Below, in pieces: positions 33,759-42,365 of a stretch of 64,000 nucleotides of DNA. The stretch is from an uncultured Paracoccaceae bacterium (lineage in GTDB: Bacteria > Pseudomonadota > Alphaproteobacteria > Rhodobacterales > Rhodobacteraceae). Both the position numbers and the translations under genes were made by a program. The notes under the pieces were generated by a model, which had not been told where the DNA came from, searched no databases, and was given only the letters and a program-made list of their open reading frames with translations. Location: the NCBI GenBank assembly GCA_938092015.1, contig CALKOT010000031.1:1-64000 (forward strand), read 5' to 3'. Position 1 is the first letter of the stretch. Each line of letters opens with the position of its first letter.

Positions 33759-34880
33759 ATGGCCAAAGTCCGTGAAAACCACCGCGAAAACGTCGCTGGC
33801 CGCGCCAATGTCGAGGACACGCCAGAACTGCTCGCCTACTACGATGAATTGGAAAAGTTCGAAGCAGGCGCCCTCTGGACCGTCGCCAACAAGATCGAAC
33901 CGTGGGAGCCTGTCAGCCAGTCCATCCCCGTCGTCTGGCGCTACAAGGACTTGCGCGAACACGTCCTGAAATCGCTCGAACTGGTCACCGCCGAAAAGGC
34001 GGGCCGCCGCGTGATCTACATGAACAACCCCGGCCGTACTGATGTGGCCGCCGCCGTCGGTTGGATCTACGCAGGCCTGCAGGTGATGAACCCCGGTGAG
34101 GTTGCGACGGCCCACCGCCACTCCGCCTCCGCCATCCGTTTCATCATGGAGGGGACGGGCGCCTACACCGTCGTCGACGGCCACAAGATGACGCTGGGCG
34201 AGAACGACTTTGTGCTCACCCCCAATGGCACATGGCACGAGCATGCCGTCGAAGCCGATGGCAGCGTCTGCATCTGGCAAGACGGCCTCGATATCCCCTT
34301 TGTGAATGCGATGGAGGCAAATTTCTTTCAGGTCCACCCCGACCTGAGCGAGCCTGTCGCCTTCCCGGTCGATGACATGACCAAAACATGGGGCAACGCG
34401 GGCCTGACGCCGTCGAGCGGCGATTGGGACAAGGGCTATAGCCCGATGTTCAAATACGAATGGGCGCCAACTTATGAGGCGCTGACAAAATACGCCTCAT
34501 GCTCCGATGGATCGCCCTATGACGGGATCATGATGGAGTACGTGAACCCCACAAACAACGGCCCGGTGATGAAGACGATGGGCGCCTCAATGCAGATGCT
34601 CCGCCCTGGTGAGCATACAAAAGCGCACCGCCACACCGGCAGTTATCTCTATCACTGCGCCAAAGGGTCGGGCCATTCGATCATCAACGGGAAGCGCTAT
34701 GACTGGTCCGAACGGGACATCTTCTGCGTGCCGTCCTGGGCGTGGCACGAGCACGTAAACGCCTCCGCCACCGACGATGCCTGCCTCTTCTGCCTGAACG
34801 ACCTGCCTGTGATGCGGGCACTTGGACTGTATCGCGAAGAGGCTTTGGGCGAAAACAATGGCAACCAGCCAATAGTTTGA
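33759..34880 (+). CDS. Gentisate 1,2-dioxygenase-like bicupin
   Basis: A 373-residue bicupin ring-cleavage dioxygenase. Cupin 1 (about residues 105-180) has EVATAHRHSASAIRFIMEG with the HxH pair, and GTWHEHA. Cupin 2 (about 280-350) has EHTKAHRHTGSYLYHC and WAWHEHV. The family includes gentisate and 1-hydroxy-2-naphthoate dioxygenases, which cleave between a carboxyl- and a hydroxyl-bearing carbon using Fe(II). It is followed after 7 bases by an FAH hydrolase, the usual next enzyme. The substrate is probably gentisate or a substituted salicylate. Confidence 0.83.
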   Translation: MAKVRENHRENVAGRANVEDTPELLAYYDELEKFEAGALWTVANKIEPWEPVSQSIPVVWRYKDLREHVLKSLELVTAEKAGRRVIYMNNPGRTDVAAAVGWIYAGLQVMNPGEVATAHRHSASAIRFIMEGTGAYTVVDGHKMTLGENDFVLTPNGTWHEHAVEADGSVCIWQDGLDIPFVNAMEANFFQVHPDLSEPVAFPVDDMTKTWGNAGLTPSSGDWDKGYSPMFKYEWAPTYEALTKYASCSDGSPYDGIMMEYVNPTNNGPVMKTMGASMQMLRPGEHTKAHRHTGSYLYHCAKGSGHSIINGKRYDWSERDIFCVPSWAWHEHVNASATDDACLFCLNDLPVMRALGLYREEALGENNGNQPIV

Positions 34881-34887
34881 GGGTCAC

Positions 34888-35808
34888 ATGAAACTAGTCA
34901 CATACCGCGCCTCGGTTGAGGCGGAGGCGCGATTGGGCGTCATCGTTGGCAATCAGGTGCTGGACGCCGAAGCGCTGGGCGACGTCTATGGCGAGGATAT
35001 CCCGTCATCGATGCTCGACCTGATCGACACAGGCCGCGCGGGCGTCGATGCGTTGCGCGAGATTGTGGAGGAGGCCGGCGATAACCCGCCGATCCATACC
35101 TCCACCGCCCTCGCAAACGTAAAACTGCTCGCCCCCATCCCGCGCCCCCGCAAAAACATCTTCGGGATTGGTTTGAACTATCTCGACCACATCACCGAAA
35201 GCGCCAAGGCCCTCGACACCGACGACGCGCTGCCGAAAGAGCCGGTCGTGTTTTCCAAGCCCCCGACCGCCGTCATCGGCCCGGGCGACGCGATCCGCCA
35301 CGACAGCTCCATGACCCAGCAGCTGGATTGGGAGGTTGAACTGGCCGTCATCATAGGTCGGCAAGCAACACGGGTCAGCCACGAAGACGCGCTCAGCTGC
35401 GTGTTCGGCTATTCGGTGATGATCGATGTCTCCGCCCGCGACAACCGCCGGGCCGGGCAGTGGATTTTTTCCAAAGGCATGGACACCTTCGCGCCCTTCG
35501 GGCCGTGCATCGTGACGGCGGACGAGATCACCGATCCACAGTCGCTGGACCTATGGCTGACGGTGAACGGGGTTGAAAAGCAACGCTCCAACACCTCGCA
35601 CATGCTGTTCAAGGTTGATGAGCTGATCTCAGACATCTCAACCGGCATCACGCTGGAGCCGGGCGACATCATCGCCTCAGGCACCCCCAAAGGCGTCGGC
35701 GCCGGGCGTGACCCGCAGGAATGGATGTGGCCCGGCGATCGGGTTGTTGCCTGCGTCGAGGGCATCGGCATGATTGAACATCACGTGGTGGATGGGACGC
35801 CGAAGTAA
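34888..35808 (+). CDS. Fumarylacetoacetate hydrolase family protein
   Basis: A 306-residue FAH-fold hydrolase. Motifs are IFGIGLNYLDHITESAK (about residues 91-107), VVFSKPPTAVIGPGDAIRH, the metal-binding DWEVELAVIIG (E-x-E) and the C-terminal LEPGDIIASGTPKGVGAG. It would hydrolyse the acylpyruvate (fumaryl- or maleylpyruvate) formed after gentisate-type ring cleavage. It forms a two-gene operon with the upstream dioxygenase, with GAGGG upstream. Confidence 0.88.
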   Translation: MKLVTYRASVEAEARLGVIVGNQVLDAEALGDVYGEDIPSSMLDLIDTGRAGVDALREIVEEAGDNPPIHTSTALANVKLLAPIPRPRKNIFGIGLNYLDHITESAKALDTDDALPKEPVVFSKPPTAVIGPGDAIRHDSSMTQQLDWEVELAVIIGRQATRVSHEDALSCVFGYSVMIDVSARDNRRAGQWIFSKGMDTFAPFGPCIVTADEITDPQSLDLWLTVNGVEKQRSNTSHMLFKVDELISDISTGITLEPGDIIASGTPKGVGAGRDPQEWMWPGDRVVACVEGIGMIEHHVVDGTPK

Positions 35809-35820
35809 GGAGGACTTCTT

Positions 35821-36209
35821 ATGAAGCTGATATTAGATTGACCGCTGCAGTGCTCGCTTTGCCGCTTACTGCTACGGCTGACCCAGCGATGGAGTGCGGC
35901 GACGCAGGCAGTTAGGTCGAAATCGCTGAGTGCGTTTCAAAGGCTGAAACTGCAGTGAGTGACGCGTTGGAACTATCGCTCAGCTTTGCGATGAGTTCTG
36001 CGGCTGAGCTTGACGAAATAACCCAACGAGATGTCGCTGTGCCCGCACTGGAACAGGCTCAGGCCGCCTGGTCCACCTATCGCGATGGCCATTGCGAGTA
36101 TGTTGGGACGACCTTTGGCGGGGGATCCGGTACACGCATAGCCATCACGTCTTGCCGGATGGAGATTGGTCGAGCGCGCGTTAGAGAGCTTATGAAGTTT
36201 GTGCGGTAG
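35821..36209 (+). pseudogene. LprI/DUF1311-like secreted protein, broken by frameshift and TAG
   Basis: The reconstructed protein is MKLIL, then LTAAVLALPLTATADPAMEC, GDAGS-stop-VEIAECVSKAETAVSDALEL, and LEQAQAAWSTYRDGHCEYVG with GTRIAITSCRMEIGRARVREL. This is the LprI (lysozyme-inhibitor-like) domain with its conserved Trp and Cys residues behind a signal peptide. Two lesions are visible: a one-base shift near 35836 (ATG frame ends at TGA after MKLILD) and TAG at 35913-35915, most simply CAG to TAG. A remaining frame from 35955 lacks the signal peptide. Confidence 0.75.
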
Positions 36210-36221
36210 CGCGCACCGTTA

Positions 36222-36361
36222 GCCGGGCCAGCGACAGGCCGGGGGCTGACGCACCGTCGATAATTCAACACACTTTATGGCAGCCAAATACATCCAACCT
36301 CAGAAGGAGGCGTTCCGTTGCAAAAGCGTCAGACCGCGGGACGGCCTGCCGCTGGCCCGGC
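36222..36361. repeat. 20-bp inverted repeat flanking a 100-bp spacer
   Basis: The 20 bases at 36222-36241 (starting GCCGGGCCAGCG) match the reverse complement of 36342-36361 (ending GCTGGCCCGGC) at 19 of 20 positions. Pairing resumes further inside with CTGACGC at about 36246-36252 and GCGTCAG at about 36326-36332. It could form a long hairpin or be the ends of a small non-autonomous element. It lies between the broken LprI gene and the AT-richer desaturase region. Confidence 0.6.
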
Positions 36362-36402
36362 GGCTTCGCCTTGATTCCGGGCTGAGGAAGATCTGAAGAA
36401 GG

Positions 36403-37341
36403 TCACTGGACCCGGATCAAGCCTTGCCGTTCGGCCTCATCACCGGGCTGCTTAACGTCCCAAGCAAGCCCAAGCTTTTGAAGTACCGAGATGAATACGA
36501 AGCCGGGATCGGTCTGACCTTCTTCCACCCCTAGTTTCGCCGAGTATGGAAAGGCATGATGATTTCCGTGCCAATTCTCACCAAACGTAATCAATCCCAA
36601 GTGAGGTATGTTATAGCCTTGAACTGGCAGGCCTGTGATCTTCCAGCCCTGTTGGCCTTGCCGATGAGCGAAATGCCCCACTATCCAATGACCAGACAGC
36701 GAAACAAATACCCTCAGACAGCACCCCCAAAGAACCCAAGCCCAGCCCCCTAGAGCGAACAATAGCAAAGCCAGTGGTAGCTGCTGCGGCATCCAAGTCG
36801 CTTCTGAGAATGTGTAGAACCGGTCACGACTAACCCGACTTTCCAGAACTAACTTCGGTGCACTGCGAAGTTTGAATTCACAACACAGCTGCCAAAACGC
36901 ATCTTTGAAGAAACCTGCTCGATGAGACGGATGGTCAGGGCACTGTTTCTGGCGTTGATGCCAATCTCGCAAGTCATGAATGCGGATCATGCCAATTGGT
37001 CCAGCCATGCCAACAAGTGTCCCGAGCCATACAAGAATGTATTTCAGCCAAGTAGGCGTGGAAAAACTGCGATGAATCAGAAGACGGTGCATCCCAACAG
37101 AATGCCCCGCGCAAATCGTCAACGCTGTGAGTGTAAGGAAGACCAAGAGAGCATCCACTTGCGGGAACAGGAATACACCTGCAATCCCAAGCAAGCCATT
37201 GCTCAAAAGCCAAAGTGATTTGGTGGGCAAAACAGCAATTCGCCCATCCTCCGCTGAAACTTCAGGCCCGACTATGAAACGTTCGAAGGAAACTAAATCA
37301 CTCATCCTAGCTGAGTTGTATATGTTCGCTGTGGATTGCAA
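36403..37341 (-). CDS. Membrane fatty-acid desaturase
   Basis: A 312-residue integral membrane di-iron desaturase. Histidine boxes are HSVGMHRLLIHRSF, HDLRDWHQRQKQCPDH and HGNHHAFPYSAKLG, between hydrophobic segments (about 50-100 and 185-215). This is the acyl-CoA/acyl-lipid delta-9-type family. ATG 37341 gives the listed length; an in-frame ATG at 37305 (MSDLVSFERFIVG) is equally possible, as neither has a clear ribosome site. The base composition is visibly more AT-rich than its neighbours, which suggests later acquisition. Confidence 0.83.
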   Translation of the reverse strand: MQSTANIYNSARMSDLVSFERFIVGPEVSAEDGRIAVLPTKSLWLLSNGLLGIAGVFLFPQVDALLVFLTLTALTICAGHSVGMHRLLIHRSFSTPTWLKYILVWLGTLVGMAGPIGMIRIHDLRDWHQRQKQCPDHPSHRAGFFKDAFWQLCCEFKLRSAPKLVLESRVSRDRFYTFSEATWMPQQLPLALLLFALGGWAWVLWGCCLRVFVSLSGHWIVGHFAHRQGQQGWKITGLPVQGYNIPHLGLITFGENWHGNHHAFPYSAKLGVEEGQTDPGFVFISVLQKLGLAWDVKQPGDEAERQGLIRVQ

Positions 37342-37396
37342 ACGAAACCGTTTGAAATGCGGATTGGCATCATAGGTTTTTGGCCAGAGCGGATGT

Positions 37397-37664
37397 TTAG
37401 TGAGTGACGATCTTCGCCAGAAGCATCGTTGACCCGATCACGAATATAACTGCGCCTGCTATACGAAGTATCAAGCGTCCAAATTTGACCGAAAGCCTGT
37501 CAAATTCTGGATGTTTCGCTTTAGAAGAGCGGGCAATGGGATTTTGCTGCAAGCTGCAGTGTCCGCAGTTTTTCCCACTTTTTTGAGGACGTAAAGGCAA
37601 TGAGTACTAGGCCGAGGCAGACAAGGACCGTGGCTAACGAAGCTGAGAAGTACTGAGCAATCAT
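37397..37664 (-). pseudogene. Small two-span membrane protein, probably frameshifted
   Basis: ATG 37664 opens a frame MIAQYFSASLATVLVCLGLV that contains one membrane span and stops at 37521. In another frame, KFGRLILRIAGAVIFVIGS and MLLAKIVTH* give a second span ending at 37397. Runs such as AAAAAAG and GGAAAAAC lie between the two. Two membrane spans in adjacent frames suggest one broken gene, but they could be two small proteins or chance. The family is not recognised. This lies in the AT-richer patch. Confidence 0.3.
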
Positions 37665-37838
37665 AGTTTCACCAGCGAGCGTTGGATCGATCCCATTTCC
37701 AAAATTAAAGACCTAATCACTCGCCATGTTAGACGTTCTCGCATCTCATTGGTAATCCAAACTCAATTCAGTTGACTTCTTAGCCCATTTCGCCAAAAAT
37801 TTAACCCACCAGTTAAGTTTTCCGGGAACCCCTCTGCC

Positions 37839-38885
37839 ATGCTCCAAGAACGCATCGAAGGCAAATGGCTCGCCTGCTTCCGGCGGGTCTTTGCGCTCAA
37901 CGGCATCAAAACGAAAACCACCGTCGCCGTCATCTCGGAAACGCAGTCGCGCCCCGTTCTGATCCACCTGTCAGAGCTTGCCCTCTACGACCTCGGCGCG
38001 GATTTCTGCATGATCCAGATGCCAACCCCACCGCAGACCGCGCCTGTTCCGGTCAAAGGCACCGGCACGTCGATGGCCGTCCAGCAGAACCGCGCCGCCA
38101 TTGAGGCGATGAAGCAGTGCGAGGTGATCGTCGACTGCACCGTCGAAGGCATGATCCACGCCGCTGAGTGGCCAGAGATTGAAGCCGCCGGCGCCCGCAT
38201 CCTCGTCGTCACCAACGAGCACCCGGAAATTCTGGAACGGACGGAGCCAAAAGCCGAACTCGCCCCCAAAGTCGATCTCGGCGTCCAGATGCTGAGCGAA
38301 GCGAAAGAAATGCGCATCACCTCCGCCGCTGGCACGGACTTAACCGTCGACCTGACCGATGCGCCCTGCGGCGGTACGCCGGGCTTTGGCACGAACCCGG
38401 GCCATGTCGCGCATTGGCCCGGCGGCCTCTGCCTCGCCTTCCCCGGACCAAACACCGTCAACGGCCGCATCGTCATGGACGTGGGCGACATGAACCTCAC
38501 GTTCAAAACCTATCTCGCGTCCCCAATCGACTTCACCGTGGAAAACGACTTCGTCACCGAAATCAAGGGCGACGGCCTCGATGCCGAACTATTCCGGGAA
38601 TACATGGCCGCGTGGAAGGATCCGCTCGCCTACGGCTTTTCCCATGTCGGCTGGGGCATGAACCCCGACGCCCGCTGGGTATCGGGCGCGCTTTATGACA
38701 AGCGCGATATGCAAGCCGTCGAATTCCGCGCCTGGGCCGGAAACTTCCTCTGGTCCACCGGCGCCAACCAATACGCAGGCCGCTTCACAGAAGGCCATTT
38801 TGACTTGCCCATGCGCCGCTGCACCATCGCACTTGATGGTCAGATCGTCGTGAAAGAGGGCGTTTTACAAGGGGATCTCGCCTGA
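37839..38885 (+). CDS. NicX-like (2,5-dihydroxypyridine 5,6-dioxygenase family) protein
   Basis: A 348-residue protein similar along its length to pseudomonad NicX: AHWPGGLCLAFPGPNTVNGR, IVMDVGDMNLTFKTYL, then AYGFSHVGWGMNPDARW and GHFDLPMRRC. The three iron ligands known for NicX (His, His, Asp) match His269, His320 and Asp322. NicX opens 2,5-dihydroxypyridine to N-formylmaleamate. The N-terminal 100 residues are less conserved, so the substrate may be a different heterocycle. The TGA overlaps the next ATG (TGATG), making it the first gene of a tightly coupled four-gene operon. Confidence 0.78.
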   Translation: MLQERIEGKWLACFRRVFALNGIKTKTTVAVISETQSRPVLIHLSELALYDLGADFCMIQMPTPPQTAPVPVKGTGTSMAVQQNRAAIEAMKQCEVIVDCTVEGMIHAAEWPEIEAAGARILVVTNEHPEILERTEPKAELAPKVDLGVQMLSEAKEMRITSAAGTDLTVDLTDAPCGGTPGFGTNPGHVAHWPGGLCLAFPGPNTVNGRIVMDVGDMNLTFKTYLASPIDFTVENDFVTEIKGDGLDAELFREYMAAWKDPLAYGFSHVGWGMNPDARWVSGALYDKRDMQAVEFRAWAGNFLWSTGANQYAGRFTEGHFDLPMRRCTIALDGQIVVKEGVLQGDLA

Positions 38886-40204
38886 TGAGCGTTCCAGCCG
38901 ACTACTACGACATGACCCGCGTCCGCCCAGAGGTCGCTAAAGTCCTGACCCGGATCAACGAACTAGGCCCGACCTTCGCCGAGCGCGCTGTTGGCATCGA
39001 CATCGACGCGAGTTTCCCGGTCGAGAACTACAAGGATCTGGCGGCTGAGGGCTTCATGACCCTGACCGTGCCAAAAGAACACGGCGGCCACGAATTCAGC
39101 CTCGGTGAATACGCCATGGTTGGTGCCGAGATCGGCAAATATTGCGGCGCTACGGCGCTGACGTTCAACATGCACAACTCGACCATGATGTGGTCGCGCT
39201 TCATGTACGAGATGCCCCATCTTACGGACGAAGACTGCGCCGCCTTCGCCCCTCTTCGCGCCCGTCAGTTCAAACGAGCCGTCGCCGAACAGGGGATCTA
39301 TTCGCAGCCGATTTCCGAGGCCGGCAACAACTGGACGTCAAAGCCGATCCAGACCAACTGCGTGAAGGTCGATGGCGGCTGGAAGATCAACGGCTTCAAG
39401 AAATTCGCCTCGCTGGCGGGGTACTGCGACTACTACTCCATCGTCTGCACGGAACATTTTGCAGGCGAGGAACCGCGCCACGAAGACACGATGATCTTCG
39501 TCGTTCACAAGGACGCTGTTGGCCTGTCCGTAAAGGGCGAATGGGACCCCCTCGGCATGCGCGGCACCAACAGCCGCGACCTTATCCTGAAGGACGTTTT
39601 CGTCACAGAAGATGACCTTCTGATGCCCCCCGGCCTCTTCATCAAAACGCTGCCCTACTGGCCCCACATGATGGCGACGCTCAGCCCAACCTATATGGGT
39701 GTCGCGCAAGGCGCCTATGATTTCACGGTCGGATATCTAAGCGGCAAACTTCCCGGCATGCCGCCAATCGACCGGCGCATGTTCGCCACCAAACGCCACG
39801 CCGTCGGCCAGATGTACGCGCGCCTGTCCTCAATGCGCGCCCTTTGGTGGCAAGCGTTTATGGAGGCTCAAGGCCTGCCGACCCAGGCGCAGGTCCTGCG
39901 CATGTATTCGGCCCAGTACAACGTGATGGAAGGGGTGCAGGAAATCGCTGCACTGGCCATCCGCACCTGCGGCGGTCAATCGATGCTTAAGTCGCTGCCC
40001 TTAGAACGCATGTACCGCGACAGCCGTTGCGGCGCGCTGATGCTGCCCTACACGACCGAGATTATGGAAGACTACATGTCTGTCCTCACCCTCTATGATG
40101 AGGATGAGCTGGACGAGCTTCCGGGTGACGAAGGCGGCGCGCGATCCTCCCTCTGGCGCGGCAATAAGGCTGCGTGGGACGGCGACCAGATCGCGGCGGA
40201 ATAA
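38885..40204 (+). CDS. Acyl-CoA-dehydrogenase-fold flavoprotein
   Basis: A 439-residue member of the acyl-CoA dehydrogenase superfamily. GFMTLTVPKEHGGHEFSLGEY, WKINGFKKFASLAGYCDYYS, DPLGMRGTNSRDLILKDVFV and a C-terminal helical domain (RTCGGQSMLKSLPLERMYRD) are visible. The usual catalytic Glu is not obvious to me. Given the NicX-like neighbour it could be a flavin monooxygenase of the DszC/HpaB-related branch instead of a dehydrogenase. It is coupled at both ends (TGATG and TAATG). Confidence 0.8.
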   Translation: MSVPADYYDMTRVRPEVAKVLTRINELGPTFAERAVGIDIDASFPVENYKDLAAEGFMTLTVPKEHGGHEFSLGEYAMVGAEIGKYCGATALTFNMHNSTMMWSRFMYEMPHLTDEDCAAFAPLRARQFKRAVAEQGIYSQPISEAGNNWTSKPIQTNCVKVDGGWKINGFKKFASLAGYCDYYSIVCTEHFAGEEPRHEDTMIFVVHKDAVGLSVKGEWDPLGMRGTNSRDLILKDVFVTEDDLLMPPGLFIKTLPYWPHMMATLSPTYMGVAQGAYDFTVGYLSGKLPGMPPIDRRMFATKRHAVGQMYARLSSMRALWWQAFMEAQGLPTQAQVLRMYSAQYNVMEGVQEIAALAIRTCGGQSMLKSLPLERMYRDSRCGALMLPYTTEIMEDYMSVLTLYDEDELDELPGDEGGARSSLWRGNKAAWDGDQIAAE

Positions 40205-41478
40205 TGCGCCAGCAGGTGCAAAGCGTCGCCGTATCCAAGGCGTCACCGGATGCGATTTGGGCTGTTGCGGGCGATTTCTTCACCCCGTGGCATCCCGCGA
40301 TTGCGACGATGGCGGCAGAGGCCGGGCAGGTGCGTGCTTTCACCGTGGCGGGGGAAGGTAAGACATATCGTGAACGGCTTACCTATCTCAGCAACAGCGA
40401 CCGTACGTATGCCTATACCCATGTCGAAGGAATCGAGGGCGTGCATCGCTATGATGCGCGGCTGACAGTCAGTGAAGGGCAAAGTGGTGGCAGCGTGATC
40501 AAGATGTCCGCCGATCTCTCAGCGCCAGCCGGGCGGGCGGAAGAGATTGCCAGCGGTACGCAGGCGATTTTTGATGATGGCGTCACCACGCTGGCAAAAC
40601 TGGTGGAGGCCACTTCGCCTACTGCGGCGATCGCAAGGGCCTTGGGAACGTCGCCAATCGAAACGCTGCTTCTAGACGATCTTCCCCAACTCGCCCTATC
40701 CGTCACTCCGCCGAAACCCGGCCCGCTGTGCCTCTTCCTTCACGGTATCGGCGGCGCCCGCACCAACTGGGCAGCCCAACTTCCCGCCGCTGGCGCCGTA
40801 ACTCAAGCCGCCGCGCTGGATCTGCGCGGATATGGCGACAGTACGCTTGGCGCGGACCAGACGACCATCGACGACTACTGCGCCGACATCCTGCGCATTC
40901 GTGAGGCTTTAGGCGCAGATAAGCTGATCCCTTGCGGCCTTTCCTACGGCTCATGGATCGCAACGTCCTTTGCGATGCGCCATCCTGATCTGCTTTCTGG
41001 TCTCATCCTATCCGGTGGTTGCACGGGCATGTCCGAGGCTGGGCCAGATGAACGGGACGCCTTCCGCCTGTCACGCGAAACCCCGCTAAACGCTGGCCAG
41101 ACACCGGCCGATTTCGCATCAGCTGTGGTCGATGTGATCGCCGGGCCGGATGCGGATGAAACCGCGCGCAATGACCTCCACGCCTCCATGTCCGCAATCC
41201 CCACGGCGACCTACCGTGATGCGCTGACCTGTTTTACCAACCCGCTAGAAAGATTTGATTTTACCAAACTGACCATGCCCGTCCTTATGATGACGGGCGA
41301 ACATGACCGTCTTGCCCCGCCTGCCGAAATTCGAACGGTCGCTGGCCGCATCTATGACAGCGCATCGCGGCCCGATGTGCAGTTTGAAGTCATTGGAAAT
41401 GCTGGACATGTTTGCAATCTTGAGGCGCCAGATCCTTATAACCGCCACCTCATAGCGTTCCTCAAACGCCTCGCATGA
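40204..41478 (+). CDS. SRPBCC domain fused to alpha/beta hydrolase
   Basis: About 424 residues from ATG 40204, which overlaps the previous stop as TAATG; the longer frame from 40174 lies inside that gene. Residues 1-145 form an SRPBCC/polyketide-cyclase-like domain (SVAVSKASPDAIWAVAGDFF, then RLTYLSNSDRTYAYTHVEG). Residues about 175-420 form an alpha/beta hydrolase with CGLSYGSWIA (Ser247), MTGEHDRLAP (Asp) and GNAGHVCNLEAP (His). In nicotinate catabolism the NicX product is deformylated by an alpha/beta hydrolase (NicD), so the C-terminal domain may do the same here. The fused binding domain is unusual. Confidence 0.8.
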   Translation: MRQQVQSVAVSKASPDAIWAVAGDFFTPWHPAIATMAAEAGQVRAFTVAGEGKTYRERLTYLSNSDRTYAYTHVEGIEGVHRYDARLTVSEGQSGGSVIKMSADLSAPAGRAEEIASGTQAIFDDGVTTLAKLVEATSPTAAIARALGTSPIETLLLDDLPQLALSVTPPKPGPLCLFLHGIGGARTNWAAQLPAAGAVTQAAALDLRGYGDSTLGADQTTIDDYCADILRIREALGADKLIPCGLSYGSWIATSFAMRHPDLLSGLILSGGCTGMSEAGPDERDAFRLSRETPLNAGQTPADFASAVVDVIAGPDADETARNDLHASMSAIPTATYRDALTCFTNPLERFDFTKLTMPVLMMTGEHDRLAPPAEIRTVAGRIYDSASRPDVQFEVIGNAGHVCNLEAPDPYNRHLIAFLKRLA

Positions 41479-42158
41479 CCGCGCTTCCCCGCCGCCAGCA
41501 GAACCGGATCGCCAAGAAAAAGCGCATATTGGAAGCGGCGCAAACCGTCTTCGCCAGCGAAGGCTATTCCGGGGCGACGATGGATGCCGTGGCGACGAAG
41601 GCGGGCCTGACGAAGCCGACGCTCTACCAGTATTTCGCAAGCAAAGAGGCGCTGTTCGCCGCCATGATGACGGCCCGCCGCGATGATATGTTGTTGGCAT
41701 TCGAAGCGCCGAAGCAGGCATCGATGGTCGCACAGCTATACGCATTCGCCTGGGCCTACGCCGACACAGTGATGCGTCCCGATCTGCTGTCCCTCGCCCG
41801 ACTGATCATAGGTGAGGCGCAGCGCTTTCCTGAGATTGGCCAGACCTATCAGGCATCCGGCCCCGACCGGGTACTGGCGGGAATGATGGACTATCTCACC
41901 ACCCAGCGCGACGCCGGACGATTGGTGTTCGAGGATGCTGAACTTGCGGCGCAGGACCTGTGGGGCTTGATCCTGTCCGCGCCCCGGACGCTGGCGTTGT
42001 ATCAGCCTGATGATCCGCCTGCCCGGACAGAGGTCGCGCGGTATCTTGAGAACGGCTTACGGATGTTTTTGCGGGCATATTCGGTAGATGCAGCGGGGGA
42101 TGTCGCAGAGTTGGATAAGGTTATCGCAGCGTCTCAAAGCACGCGTCCGCGGACTTGA
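41475..42158 (+). CDS. TetR family transcriptional regulator
   Basis: A 227-residue TetR protein. The N-terminal HTH reads AKKKRILEAAQTVFASEGYSG, then ATMDAVATKAGLTKPTLYQYFASKEALFAAMM (about residues 12-65). The AefR-like C-terminal ligand domain spans about 75-210. The ATG overlaps the hydrolase stop (ATGA). It is the last gene of the NicX-like operon and probably autoregulates it with a pathway metabolite as inducer (inference). Confidence 0.9.
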   Translation: MTALPRRQQNRIAKKKRILEAAQTVFASEGYSGATMDAVATKAGLTKPTLYQYFASKEALFAAMMTARRDDMLLAFEAPKQASMVAQLYAFAWAYADTVMRPDLLSLARLIIGEAQRFPEIGQTYQASGPDRVLAGMMDYLTTQRDAGRLVFEDAELAAQDLWGLILSAPRTLALYQPDDPPARTEVARYLENGLRMFLRAYSVDAAGDVAELDKVIAASQSTRPRT

Positions 42159-42291
42159 TCCCAGACCGCGTTGTGGTGGGGTAAACTGCTGAGAGAGGCC
42201 CCCATCTGGCGGTTGCAACGCACCCTTTGGCAGGCTGTGAGAGCAGGTCAGGGCGTTAGAGAAGGTGAAGCCATAAAATAGATCAAACAGG

Positions 42292-42362
42292 GAACAAATT
42301 GCGGCATAGAACTGCGTTAATTATGTATTTCAATAACTTATGCATACTTTCATATGTGAAAG
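42292..42362 (-). repeat. Palindrome-headed intergenic repeat, copy A
   Basis: On the minus strand it begins with CTTTCACATATGAAAG (arms CTTTCA/TGAAAG, 42347-42362), only 3 bases after the stop of the hydrolase at 42366. ATAAGTTATTGAAATA follows. Aligned without gaps to copy B, 38 of the first 43 positions are identical and both end in TTTGTTC 71 bases on. Its direction follows that of the upstream gene. Confidence 0.65.
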
Positions 42363-42365
42363 CTT

